From an uncultured Lachnospiraceae bacterium (GTDB lineage: Bacteria; Bacillota; Clostridia; Lachnospirales; Lachnospiraceae), in contig CACXEU010000066.1 of NCBI GenBank assembly GCA_902766735.1, positions 1 to 50,627 of the forward strand: a stretch of 50,627 nt of DNA, read 5' to 3'. The position numbers and the translations under genes are program-made. Shown piece by piece: positions 9,251 to 17,457 of this stretch. The notes under the pieces are model-generated. The model was not told the DNA's origin and ran no database searches. It was given only the letters and a program-made list of their open reading frames with translations. Numbering within the stretch: the first letter of the stretch is position 1; every line of letters starts with the position of its first letter.

Positions 9251-10672
9251 ATGGTTTTCAGTAGTACCATATTTTTATTTGCTTTTTTGCCCGCGTTAGT
9301 GGCATTATATTTTTTAGCATCGAAAAAATACAGAAATTATGTATTATTACTATTCAGTCTTGTGTTTTATGCGTGGGGCGAACCTAAATTTCTATTTGTA
9401 ATGCTAGCCATTGTGGGCATTGACTATCTGGCAGCGTTTGCCATTGATTTTCTGAGAGAAAAATATCCGGAACGAAAATTATCGGGACTAGTGCTTTTCT
9501 TGGCGATTGCCAGTAATGTAGGAGTTTTAGGATATTATAAATATACAGTATTTATCTTAAGAAATTTTAATAAAATATTTTCTCAACACATAGCAATACC
9601 GAAAATTGTTTTACCAATTGGTATTTCTTTTTTTACGTTTCAGGCAATGTCCTATGTCATTGACGTGTATCGTAAAGAAGTGAAACCACAAAAAAATCCA
9701 TTCTTTGTATTGCTGTATGTTTCTTTATTCCCGCAGCTGGTAGCAGGACCGATTGTCCGTTATCAGACCGTGGAAAATGAAATCACAGAACGTAGCATTT
9801 CCATTAATGATTTGGCAGCAGGTATCGAACGCTTTATCGTAGGTCTGGCGAAGAAGGTCATGATTGCTAATTATGCAGGACAATTGGCAGATATCGTGTT
9901 TGATGGAGACTATTTAACGACACCATATGCTTGGTTGGGAGCAGTGGCTTATACCATACAGATTTATTTCGACTTCTCCGCCTATTCAGATATGGCCATC
10001 GGTTTAGGAAGGATTTTTGGATTTCATTTTAATGAAAACTTCAATTACCCATACATTTCAAAATCCATTACAGAATTTTGGCGCAGATGGCATATCTCCT
10101 TAAGCACATGGTTTAGAGATTATATTTACATTCCATTGGGTGGAAATCGATGTGGAAGAGTCCGTCAGATTTTTAATATGTTTGTGGTCTGGGCAGTTAC
10201 CGGTTTCTGGCATGGTGCTGCATGGAACTTCATTTTATGGGGGATTTATTATTTCATATTGTTATTTATTGAAAAGAACTTTTTGTTAAAAATTCTGGAT
10301 AAAATTCCGGGGTGGATTCGACATATTTATGTAATGCTGGCAGTCATTGTGGGTTGGGTGTTGTTCCGTGTGGAATCCCTGGCAGAGGTGATTGCATACT
10401 TGAAGGTGATGTTCTCCTTCCATTTCGAAAAATTGGGAACGGAACTGTGCCTGATGTACTTAAGTAAATATGGTATTTATTTAGTCTTAGGTATTGTGTT
10501 GAGTGCACCGGTATACAAGAAACTTAGAGAGTATTTATCGAAGAAATGCAAGGGAACAATCAGGGAACTGGTCATGGCAGGTGGTTACTGTTATCTGGCA
10601 TGTCTGTTTGGCTTGACGGTTCTATATCTTGTAAATTCGACTTACAATCCATTTATATATTTTAGATTTTAA
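9251..10672 (+). CDS. MBOAT family O-acyltransferase (AlgI/DltB-like)
   Basis: A polytopic membrane protein of 473 residues. MBOAT enzymes pass acyl groups, usually acetyl, across the membrane to extracellular polymers. The typical N-terminus MVFSSTIFLFAFLP, the region WRRWHISLSTWFRDYIYIP with His281, and the catalytic His321 in TGFWHGAAWNF are all present. An in-frame TTG at 9188 would add 21 residues. I prefer ATG 9251 because it matches the family start, has an aggga site nine to ten bases upstream, and leaves a promoter at 9192-9220 outside the gene. Its likely partner is the DHHW protein at 3582. The acyl donor and target polymer are not shown by sequence. Confidence 0.88.
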   Translation: MVFSSTIFLFAFLPALVALYFLASKKYRNYVLLLFSLVFYAWGEPKFLFVMLAIVGIDYLAAFAIDFLREKYPERKLSGLVLFLAIASNVGVLGYYKYTVFILRNFNKIFSQHIAIPKIVLPIGISFFTFQAMSYVIDVYRKEVKPQKNPFFVLLYVSLFPQLVAGPIVRYQTVENEITERSISINDLAAGIERFIVGLAKKVMIANYAGQLADIVFDGDYLTTPYAWLGAVAYTIQIYFDFSAYSDMAIGLGRIFGFHFNENFNYPYISKSITEFWRRWHISLSTWFRDYIYIPLGGNRCGRVRQIFNMFVVWAVTGFWHGAAWNFILWGIYYFILLFIEKNFLLKILDKIPGWIRHIYVMLAVIVGWVLFRVESLAEVIAYLKVMFSFHFEKLGTELCLMYLSKYGIYLVLGIVLSAPVYKKLREYLSKKCKGTIRELVMAGGYCYLACLFGLTVLYLVNSTYNPFIYFRF

Positions 10673-10689
10673 ATCAATGAGGATTCGTT

Positions 10690-11559
10690 ATGGAAGTAAT
10701 TGAAAGTTTGAAAACTCTCGAGGAGTTAAAAGATAATCAGATTTTATTTGGAAATAAAGGCGCTAAAATCGAATTGAAAAATACAAAAATAATTTTTCAT
10801 GGGAAAAACAATATTGTATTTTTAGAGGGAAAGATGTCAATTCTGAATTCGAGGATCGAATTGCACGGTGATAACAATCTGGTAATTCTTGGAGAAAGTA
10901 GAAGTCAATATATGCTGAATATGAATCTATATCATAACAGTGTTTGTTGCATTGGTAGAAATAATTATATGAATGGAAAATTAAATATCATCGTGTCTGA
11001 GCAGAAACATTGTTTTATTGGAAACAATGGATTGTTTTCCTTTGATATTTGGTTAAGAACTGCTGACCCACACCTGGTTTATGATTGTGAAACGCTAAAA
11101 CGTAAAAATTTGAGCCGAAGTATTTTTCTGGGAGATTCCGTATGGGTTGGTCAGAGTGCCATGATTTTAAAAGGGTCAATGATTGGCTCGGGAAGTATTG
11201 TGGGAGCAATGGCAATGGTTCCCGGAAAGAAAATTCCGTCCAATACCAGTTGGGGAGGTAATCCGGCGAGACAAATTGGAAGTAAAGTTTTCTTTACGAA
11301 GGAAAGTGTACATTTTTATAAAAATGCAGAAACGAAAAAATCATTGAAATATAAGGATGATGAATTTGTTTTTTCGTATGATGCAGAGCACACAAAGGAT
11401 TTTGTAAAACTGGATCAGTCATTGACGAAAAAATCTACGGCAAAGGAACGGTTGGACTATTTGAAGCGGGAAGTTCTGGAAGATGGCAATAAGAACAGAT
11501 ATTTTATCCCACAGAGCAAAAAGAAAAAAGGAAAAAATCGTAGATTGTTCAAAAAATAA
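10690..11559 (+). CDS. Left-handed beta-helix acyltransferase (hexapeptide repeat)
   Basis: The 289-residue protein has irregular hexapeptide repeats forming a left-handed beta-helix, as in CoA-dependent sugar O-acetyltransferases. Visible are repeat-like strands from about 23 to 110, the probable catalytic histidine in RTADPHLVYD (123-132), GDSVWVGQSAMILKGS (148-163), and the ending GGNPARQIG (189-197), which is typical of the family. A basic tail of about 90 residues ends in a lysine/arginine-rich stretch and is unusual. No membrane segment is seen, so it would modify a sugar in the cytoplasm, unlike the MBOAT/DHHW pair. It sits 17 nt after the MBOAT gene and is likely co-transcribed with it. 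Confidence 0.8.
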   Translation: MEVIESLKTLEELKDNQILFGNKGAKIELKNTKIIFHGKNNIVFLEGKMSILNSRIELHGDNNLVILGESRSQYMLNMNLYHNSVCCIGRNNYMNGKLNIIVSEQKHCFIGNNGLFSFDIWLRTADPHLVYDCETLKRKNLSRSIFLGDSVWVGQSAMILKGSMIGSGSIVGAMAMVPGKKIPSNTSWGGNPARQIGSKVFFTKESVHFYKNAETKKSLKYKDDEFVFSYDAEHTKDFVKLDQSLTKKSTAKERLDYLKREVLEDGNKNRYFIPQSKKKKGKNRRLFKK

Positions 11560-11581
11560 ACTGAGTGAAAGAAGGAAAGCA

Positions 11582-12127
11582 ATGAATTTTCCAAGAAGAT
11601 TAATTGGTCATTTTTGTACGATAACAAAGCATCGGCACCAGGTAATCCGTCATTGTGCAAAGGCGGGGATTTTCTGGCAGGGATTACGCCATGATTTGTC
11701 GAAGTATTCCCCGACAGAATTCATTCCCGGAGTGAAGTATTATACCGGTTACCGCAGTCCTAATGAGGGAGAGCGGGAAAGCTATGGTTTTTCTTATGCA
11801 TGGATGCATCATAAGGGAAGAAACAAGCATCATTATGAATATTGGAATGATTATAATTTGGAAACAAAGCGAAACGAACCGGTGGAAATGCCATTTCGCT
11901 ATTTGGCAGAAATGTTTTGCGACCGAGTTGCGGCCAGTAAGATTTACAATGGAAAAAATTATACCGATGCATCACCGATGGCGTATTATTCTCATCGGAC
12001 ACCGCATCGAAGTATTCATCCCAACACAAAAAAAGAATTAGAAAAACTTTTGCAGATGTTAATTGACCGGGGAGAAGAGGAAACGTTCCGTTATATCAAA
12101 AAAATTGTAAAAAATAAGGATATATGA
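11582..12127 (+). CDS. DUF5662 family protein
   Basis: A 181-residue soluble protein of the DUF5662 type, common in clostridia and without an established function. It is rich in histidine, with KHRHQVIRHC, the acid pair HDLSKYSPTEF, WMHHKGRNKHHYEYW and YYSHRTPHRS. The pattern suggests a metal-binding or HD-like fold, which is inference. The open frame extends upstream to 11483 inside the previous gene. The ATG at 11582 is preferred because it follows aaggaa with normal spacing and begins the conserved part (MNFPRRLIGHF). It is 22 nt after the acyltransferase gene. A short inverted repeat overlaps its stop. Confidence 0.75.
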   Translation: MNFPRRLIGHFCTITKHRHQVIRHCAKAGIFWQGLRHDLSKYSPTEFIPGVKYYTGYRSPNEGERESYGFSYAWMHHKGRNKHHYEYWNDYNLETKRNEPVEMPFRYLAEMFCDRVAASKIYNGKNYTDASPMAYYSHRTPHRSIHPNTKKELEKLLQMLIDRGEEETFRYIKKIVKNKDI

Positions 12128-12142
12128 TAAAATTATCCTTTG
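12116..12142 (+). terminator. Weak terminator-like hairpin after DUF5662 gene
   Basis: AAGGATA (12116-12122) and TATCCTT (12134-12140) form a 7-bp stem with an 11-nt loop, overlapping the stop codon. The following T stretch is very short, so termination would be partial. Confidence 0.35.
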
Positions 12143-12194
12143 AGAGTGTATGAAAAATTAAAATATGAAGTATTCATGAGAGGAAGGTAACAGC

Positions 12195-13388
12195 ATGAAA
12201 ATTGCAGTAGCAGGTACAGGTTATGTAGGACTTGCAAATTCAGTTTTATTGGCACAGAACAATGAGGTTCACGCCATAGATATTATTCCGGAAAAAGTGG
12301 AAATGATTAATAATAAAATTTCCCCGATTGTTGATAAGGAAATTACTGAATATCTCACTACAAAGGATTTAAATCTTACAGCAACACTGGATGGGAGAGA
12401 TGCATATAAGGAAGCAGATTACATCGTAATTGCTACTCCTACGAATTATAATGAAGAACAGAATTTCTTTGATACCTCATCGATTGAGAGTGTTTTAGAT
12501 ATTGTTAAGGAAGTTGGTACGAAGGCTACCATCGTAATTAAGTCCACAATTCCTGTAGGATATACATTGTCTATCAGAGAAAAGTATAAAGACAGCATCG
12601 GATCACAGATTATTTTTTCACCGGAATTCTTAAGAGAAGGAAAAGCATTATATGATAATCTTTATCCATCTCGAATTATTGTGGGTGTTCCGAAATACGA
12701 TGCGGAATTAGTAAAGAAAGCAGAAGGCTTTGCTGATTTATTAAAGCAGGGAGCCATTAAAGAAGATATTAAGACATTAATCATTAATCCGACAGAAGCA
12801 GAGGCTGTAAAGCTTTTTGCAAATACGTATCTTGCAATGAGAGTATCTTACTTCAATGAATTAGATACCTATGCAGAATTAAAAGGACTGAACACTATGG
12901 AAATCATTGAAGGTGTAGGATTGGATCCGCGAATCGGTAATCACTATAATAATCCTTCTTTCGGATACGGTGGATATTGCCTTCCGAAGGATACCAAACA
13001 GCTTTTGGCAAACTTCACGGGAGTACCAAATGACATTGTTAAAGCTATTGTTGATGCAAATCATACCAGAAAGAAGCATATCGCACATCAGGTTTTGGCA
13101 AGATGTCCGAAGGTGGTAGGTGTTTACAGATTAACTATGAAATCAGATTCTGATAACTTCCGTCAGTCTTCGATTCAGAGTGTTATTAAGATGCTAAAGA
13201 ATAACGGCGTGGATATTGTGATTTATGAACCGACCTTAAAGGAAGAAACTTTTGATGGCGATAAGGTAATCAAGGATTTTGAAGAATTTAAGAAACATTC
13301 TGATGTAATTATTGCAAATCGTTTTGAAGCTGGTTTGGAAGATGTAAAGGATAAACTTTACACAAGAGATATTTACTTTAGAGATTAA
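12195..13388 (+). CDS. ugd: UDP-glucose 6-dehydrogenase
   Basis: This 397-residue cytoplasmic enzyme oxidises UDP-glucose to UDP-glucuronate with two NAD+. The Rossmann motif GTGYVG is at 7-12. The substrate-domain motif EFLREG is at 144-149 and the catalytic cysteine (Cys262) is in [11 protein letters not shown] (257-267). The length matches short bacterial Ugd enzymes of the streptococcal HasB type. A related UDP-sugar or GDP-mannose dehydrogenase cannot be excluded from sequence alone. It follows the polymer run after a 67-nt gap and ends at a strong terminator, so it is probably the last gene of that block. It would supply uronic acid to a surface polysaccharide. Confidence 0.88.
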   Translation: MKIAVAGTGYVGLANSVLLAQNNEVHAIDIIPEKVEMINNKISPIVDKEITEYLTTKDLNLTATLDGRDAYKEADYIVIATPTNYNEEQNFFDTSSIESVLDIVKEVGTKATIVIKSTIPVGYTLSIREKYKDSIGSQIIFSPEFLREGKALYDNLYPSRIIVGVPKYDAELVKKAEGFADLLKQGAIKEDIKTLIINPTEAEAVKLFANTYLAMRVSYFNELDTYAELKGLNTMEIIEGVGLDPRIGNHYNNPSFGYGGYCLPKDTKQLLANFTGVPNDIVKAIVDANHTRKKHIAHQVLARCPKVVGVYRLTMKSDSDNFRQSSIQSVIKMLKNNGVDIVIYEPTLKEETFDGDKVIKDFEEFKKHSDVIIANRFEAGLEDVKDKLYTRDIYFRD

Positions 13389-13391
13389 GAG

Positions 13392-13434
13392 AAAACCGAA
13401 GAGGAAAATGAAATATTTTTCTTTTCGGTTTTTC
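13392..13434 (+). terminator. Intrinsic terminator after ugd
   Basis: A 17-bp stem, 13392-13408 with 13416-13432, closing on a 7-nt loop with two G-U pairs. The 3' arm is T-rich and runs into ttt. Confidence 0.8.
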
Positions 13435-13453
13435 CATAGAGGGAGAAAGTGTA

Positions 13454-14077
13454 ATGGACTTATTAAAACGAAAAGACATTCCGTTTATTACGGTTGGACT
13501 GGTAGTAATCAATGTTCTTGTCTTTTTAAAGTTGGATATTTTAGGGAATTCCCTGGACCCGGGTTATCTTTATGAACACGGCGGAATGTACCTTCCGGAT
13601 GTTTTGGATCATGGAGAGTGGTACCGGGTATTCACCCACATGTTTTTGCATTCCGGTTTCGAACACCTGGCAAACAATATGGTAATGCTGGCAGCAGTGG
13701 GTTATATTATTGAAAATGAATATGGCAGATGGAAGTATCTGATTTCTTATTTTGTCTGTGGTCTTGGTGCAACAGCGTTATCGGCAGCTAGTGAATACTA
13801 CCATCAGGACTTTGCAGTAGGAGTTGGTGCATCAGGAGCCATTATGGGAGTTTTTGGAATTTATATTACCATGACTGTGAAAGCACGAAAATCTCAAGGA
13901 TATGATTCCCGGCAATTAATGGTGCTGTTGGTGCTAATGGTATTTGGAAACATGCAGGAAGGTGTAAACTGGGTAGCGCACTTGGGAGGTGCGGTTTCCG
14001 GGGTGATTCTTGGAGCGCTGTTATACTGGCCACCAAAGAAGGAAAGTTATGGAACAACTTATGCACCTTACGAATAA
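13454..14077 (+). CDS. Rhomboid family intramembrane serine protease
   Basis: A 207-residue protein with six predicted membrane helices. Rhomboids cut membrane proteins inside the bilayer with a Ser-His dyad. The nucleophile is Ser127 in GVGASGAIMG (123-132) and the histidine is His176 in VNWVAHLGGAVSG (171-183). The family motif HMFLHSGFEHLANNM lies at 62-76, with WYR just before it. The start follows gggaga. It lies 20 nt after the ugd terminator and 47 nt before the HIT gene. I see no strong promoter in the short gap, so it may depend on read-through. Substrates are unknown. Confidence 0.9.
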   Translation: MDLLKRKDIPFITVGLVVINVLVFLKLDILGNSLDPGYLYEHGGMYLPDVLDHGEWYRVFTHMFLHSGFEHLANNMVMLAAVGYIIENEYGRWKYLISYFVCGLGATALSAASEYYHQDFAVGVGASGAIMGVFGIYITMTVKARKSQGYDSRQLMVLLVLMVFGNMQEGVNWVAHLGGAVSGVILGALLYWPPKKESYGTTYAPYE

Positions 14078-14124
14078 GTCAATGACACGGCTTGGGCTGT
14101 GAATCAATAAAAAGGAGAAGAATT

Positions 14125-14529
14125 ATGGAAGATTGTATTTTTTGTAAATTAGCAAACGGAGTATTTGAAACAAACACGTTATTTGAAGATGAAAATTTCC
14201 GCGTGATTTTTGATGCAAGCCCTGCAACGGTGGGACATGTATTGATTATTCCAAAGGAACATTATGCCAATGTGTTTGAAATTCCGGAAGACCTGGCAGG
14301 AAAGGCTTATATTCTGGCAAAAAAAGTGGCAGCCGTCTTAAAGGAAGTAACAGGATGTAATGGTGTGAATATTCTTCAGAACAATGGAGAAGCGGCAGGA
14401 CAGACTGTATTCCATTTTCATATGCATGTGATTCCACGTTATGATGAAAAAATCATTACATGGGTACAGAAGGAAGCAGAACAGAATAAGATTGACGAAA
14501 TTATTGAAAAGGCAAAAGACTTATTCTAA
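14125..14529 (+). CDS. HIT family nucleotide hydrolase/transferase
   Basis: The 134-residue protein belongs to the histidine-triad group, which hydrolyses AMP-linked substrates such as adenosine phosphoramidates or dinucleoside polyphosphates. The triad HFHMH is at 97-101 in a TVFHFHMHVIPRYD context, with a CIFC pair near the N-terminus (Cys4, Cys7) as in zinc-binding Hint proteins. The frame is open from a TTG at 14092, but ATG 14125 is preferred. It follows aaaaggaga and starts MEDCIFCK, the normal family start. A strong terminator follows. Its role here is general metabolism and has no clear link to the polymer genes. Confidence 0.9.
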   Translation: MEDCIFCKLANGVFETNTLFEDENFRVIFDASPATVGHVLIIPKEHYANVFEIPEDLAGKAYILAKKVAAVLKEVTGCNGVNILQNNGEAAGQTVFHFHMHVIPRYDEKIITWVQKEAEQNKIDEIIEKAKDLF

Positions 14530-14535
14530 GAGAAA

Positions 14536-14573
14536 AGCACCATCGTAAAACAATACGATGGTGTTTCTTTATT
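14536..14573 (+). terminator. Bidirectional intrinsic terminator between HIT and murG genes
   Basis: CACCATCGTA (14538-14547) pairs perfectly with TACGATGGTG (14554-14563), with a 6-nt loop. T-rich flanks lie on both strands, so it can serve both convergent transcripts. Confidence 0.85.
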
Positions 14574-14586
14574 TACACGAAGAGGA

Positions 14587-14656
14587 AAATGCAGAAAGCT
14601 TGCTTTCGTGCATTTAACGACCGTGATACAATCCCGAAACAAGCGTAGAAGTTTCG
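14587..14656. other. Two further hairpins downstream of murG
   Basis: AAATGCAGAAAGC (14587-14599) pairs with 14602-14615 with one bulged base. CGAAAC (14635-14640) pairs with GTTTCG (14651-14656). Neither has a proper T-tract. They lie just past the minus-strand murG stop and may protect its 3' end. Confidence 0.4.
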
Positions 14657-14661
14657 ATGAT

Positions 14662-15720
14662 TTATGATAATTCTTTAATTAACTGAATGATCTTTTCTAC
14701 TCCGCCGGTTCCGTCGGAGTTTTTCATTTTTTCAATATAGGCATTTTTGTTTGTATAGACTTTTTCCACTAGTTTGATTAAATCTTCTGCAGTAGCAGTA
14801 TCTTCATCCAATACCTCACTGAATCCCTGTTTTTCAAAGGACTGTGCATTAAGAATCTGATCTCCACGACTGGCAGCGGCAGAGAGTGGAATTAAAATGT
14901 TTGGTTTTCCGAGAGCAATGATTTCGCAAATGGAATTGGCTCCGGCTCTGGAAATGATTAAGTCTGCCATGGCGAAGAAGTCTTTCATTTCATCGCTGAT
15001 ATATTCGAACTGGCAATAACCTTCGGTACCAACCAGACTTTCATCCAGTTTTCCTTTTCCGCAAAGGTGCGCAACCTGAAACTTTTTTAAAAGCTCTGGT
15101 AATGCTGCACGAACCAGTTTATTTACGTTTTCGGCACCAAGGCTTCCACCTGTTACCATAATGACAGGTTTGTTTGCGGTAAAGCCACACATGTTTAAAG
15201 CTGTCAGTTTATTTCCCTCGAATAATTCCTGACGAATCGGGGAACCGGTATGAACTGCTTTGCTTCCTAAGTGCGTAGCTGTTTCCGGAAAGTTATGGCA
15301 AACTTTCGTTGCCTTTTTGATTGCCAATTTATTTGCTAATCCCGGAGTCATATCCGATTCATGGATAATGACCGGAATTTTGTACTTGGCTGCGGCGTAA
15401 ACCACAGGCACGGTAACAAATCCGCCTTTCGAAAAAACAATATCCGGTTTATAGTGTTTAATGATTTTCTTGGCGTCAAAATAGCCTTTTATAACGCGGA
15501 ATGGGTCAGTAAAGTTCTTAAGACTGAAGTATCGACGAAGCTTTCCGGAAGAAATCCCTTCGTAATCCAATCCTGCATCCTGTACCAGTTTTTTTTCCAT
15601 TCCTTCTTTTGTTCCTATGTATTTTATTTCATAATCATTTTCCTTCAGCTTAGGAACCAGAGCAATGTTTGGAGTGACATGGCCTGCAGTTCCACCACCG
15701 GTAAGAACTATTTTTTTCAT
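14662..15720 (-). CDS. murG: MurG-type GlcNAc transferase
   Basis: A 352-residue GT-B enzyme matching MurG, which transfers GlcNAc from UDP-GlcNAc to lipid I to form lipid II on the inner membrane face. It has the glycine-rich N-terminal loop [11 protein letters not shown] (8-18), [21 protein letters not shown], the C-domain MVTGGSLGA, and [12 protein letters not shown] near the UDP-binding site. The length is normal. The start has an aggag site. It lies 20 nt downstream of an LCP wall-ligase gene rather than in a division/wall cluster. It may be the only murG, moved from the dcw cluster, or a second copy that works on another lipid-linked acceptor. Confidence 0.85.
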   Translation of the reverse strand: MKKIVLTGGGTAGHVTPNIALVPKLKENDYEIKYIGTKEGMEKKLVQDAGLDYEGISSGKLRRYFSLKNFTDPFRVIKGYFDAKKIIKHYKPDIVFSKGGFVTVPVVYAAAKYKIPVIIHESDMTPGLANKLAIKKATKVCHNFPETATHLGSKAVHTGSPIRQELFEGNKLTALNMCGFTANKPVIMVTGGSLGAENVNKLVRAALPELLKKFQVAHLCGKGKLDESLVGTEGYCQFEYISDEMKDFFAMADLIISRAGANSICEIIALGKPNILIPLSAAASRGDQILNAQSFEKQGFSEVLDEDTATAEDLIKLVEKVYTNKNAYIEKMKNSDGTGGVEKIIQLIKELS

Positions 15721-15740
15721 GATTGAAAATCTCCTGTTTA

Positions 15741-17165
15741 TTATTTAGTATATGCTTCAATCTGTTTTTCTATGGTTGCAGTATCTACACCATCTAAAGT
15801 CATCTGAATCAGATGAGATGCATTGGATACAGAAGTTTCGTCCTGTTCCACAACAGATTTATAACTACCATCCCACAAAATCTTCTGGGAGGATGGATTT
15901 CCAACAACGCTGTAAGAAACAATGTTCCAGCCGTTATAATTGCTCTGAGAAGCAATGGCAGTCTGGAATTTCACTAACGATGGAAGGTTCAGATTCGTTG
16001 AGAATGAATTTCCTAAAGCATCCAGAATATCAGTGTAATTGTTCTGAACATAGGTGGAAGTGGAAAGCATTTTTTTCGCAATTCCCTTCATAACGGCAAC
16101 CTGGTGTTTGTTTCTTCCCATATCACCACTACCCAATTTCTTTCGTTCACGGGCATAGGTGAGTGCTTCCGCTCCGTTCATTTCCTGAGGCCCTTTCTTA
16201 AAGACGTAGTTTGCACGTCCTTCATCATTTTCATAGTTTGCATAAGTACGTGTGGTGAAATCAGAATCAACATCCACGGTAACACCACCCATGGCATCGA
16301 TTAATCGACCGAAACCGGTAAAGTTCATTTTTAAGTAGGAATAATTCTTGTTATCAATATCAACGTTATAAAGAGTTCTTAAGGTATTCATAATGGCTGT
16401 GAAACCGGTATATTCAGAATCTTTGCCATACATACTATTGTTTCCCCATTTTCCACCCTGTTCAATAACGTTATAACCGGTAGTCCAATCAGAAGCAGTC
16501 ATTTTATTACCGTTGGAGTCGTATGCTACACCACTTCCGTAAAGACCAACGTGGGTCAGTTTTTCATAAGAAGAACCTGCATTTGGATCAACACTTTCCG
16601 CATCAACTACAACGTAGTAATCTCTTGGTGTGGAAACCATGAGTACAGTGTAAGTTTTTGGATTTACAACTGCAAGAATATTTGTATCTGAACGATAGTT
16701 AACATCATCAGAATAATCTCCGAATTCATCTGAAGCGGAAAGGAATACCACAAATGGGGTGTCCACATCAACATGGATGTTTCCGCCGAACTTATCTAAA
16801 TAGGAAAGAAGTTTTCCGGAGAAGATACTTCCTAAAATTAAAACAATAATCATAATGATTGCAAAAATCTTTCCGAAAATACGGGTACCTTTCTTGCCGT
16901 GCTGGGTAAACATGGAAATACCGAAGCATATCAGGAGTACGCCAATAACTAAAGCCAGAAAGGTTGTGGAAAGTAATGTGTAAATCTTACTTACGAAGTA
17001 AACAGAGGCAGCTAACTGAATCAGTGCCAAAAGAACTCCGAAGACACTTCCTTTCTTTCCGCTCTTTTTCTTTTTTCCTTTATTTGATGGGGCTACACGT
17101 CCTTCGGAACGGTAACCGTAATAACCGGTATCGTTGTTTAATTGTGAAAGCATTTTTTTTGCCAT
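15741..17165 (-). CDS. LytR-CpsA-Psr (LCP) family wall glycopolymer ligase
   Basis: The 474-residue membrane protein has a basic cytoplasmic N-terminus (about 1-45, many Lys/Gly), two or three membrane helices (about 47-125) and an extracellular LCP domain. LCP enzymes move undecaprenyl-linked polymers onto peptidoglycan. Key motifs are [10 protein letters not shown], the conserved RSDTN about 15 residues later, STPRDYYV, and the arginine-rich [19 protein letters not shown]. The C-terminal part holds no further known domain. The start has aaaggagg. It is read divergently from the sugar transferase gene at 17458, sharing a 292-bp control region. It is a good candidate to anchor the polymer made by the adjacent teichoic-acid-like locus. 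Confidence 0.9.
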   Translation of the reverse strand: MAKKMLSQLNNDTGYYGYRSEGRVAPSNKGKKKKSGKKGSVFGVLLALIQLAASVYFVSKIYTLLSTTFLALVIGVLLICFGISMFTQHGKKGTRIFGKIFAIIMIIVLILGSIFSGKLLSYLDKFGGNIHVDVDTPFVVFLSASDEFGDYSDDVNYRSDTNILAVVNPKTYTVLMVSTPRDYYVVVDAESVDPNAGSSYEKLTHVGLYGSGVAYDSNGNKMTASDWTTGYNVIEQGGKWGNNSMYGKDSEYTGFTAIMNTLRTLYNVDIDNKNYSYLKMNFTGFGRLIDAMGGVTVDVDSDFTTRTYANYENDEGRANYVFKKGPQEMNGAEALTYARERKKLGSGDMGRNKHQVAVMKGIAKKMLSTSTYVQNNYTDILDALGNSFSTNLNLPSLVKFQTAIASQSNYNGWNIVSYSVVGNPSSQKILWDGSYKSVVEQDETSVSNASHLIQMTLDGVDTATIEKQIEAYTK

Positions 17166-17284
17166 AGAATCCTCCTTTTCCTAAAACAATGTTTAGAGAT
17201 ATTTTCATTGTATATAATAACTGTTAAACGTGTTTGTGTAGTAAATTATTTCGGACCATAGCAGTCCGCAATGCATTGTTTTTC

Positions 17285-17313
17285 ATTATACAACAGAAAT
17301 GAAAAAAGTAAAA
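17285..17313 (-). promoter_or_regulatory. Promoter for LCP-murG operon
   Basis: Read on the minus strand: TTTTAC (17313-17308), 17-bp spacer, TATAAT (17290-17285). The leader is about 115 nt and includes a small inverted repeat CGGAC/GTCCG at 17251-17267. Confidence 0.55.
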
Positions 17314-17330
17314 TAGGAAACAGTGACCTT

Positions 17331-17352
17331 TTAGGGGGGCGGAGGGCGGTTT
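17331..17352. other. G-rich tract between divergent promoters
   Basis: The stretch ttaggggggcggagggcggt has four runs of two or more G in an otherwise AT-rich intergenic region. It sits immediately upstream of the -35 of the sugar transferase promoter. Confidence 0.5.
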
Positions 17353-17354
17353 CA

Positions 17355-17383
17355 TTGACAAAAAAAGTTTCCTTTGGTAAAAT
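17355..17383 (+). promoter_or_regulatory. Strong promoter for the teichoic-like locus
   Basis: TTGACA (17355-17360), 17-bp spacer, TAAAAT (17378-17383) with a TGG extended -10. This is a near-consensus promoter 75 bp before the sugar transferase gene. Confidence 0.8.
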
Positions 17384-17457
17384 TGTCTTAATTTGTAACA
17401 GATTATTTGGTAATTTTACCGATATATTTTCACAAGTTCATTGGAGATTAAGTTAGA

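Noticed and set aside
11483..11581. Longer N-terminus for the DUF5662 protein
   Set aside because: It lies inside the end of the previous gene, has no ribosome binding site, and the conserved sequence starts at 11582.
17271..17456. 61-codon frame between LCP and sugar transferase genes
   Set aside because: It covers the two divergent promoters and the G-rich tract and shows no protein-like features.
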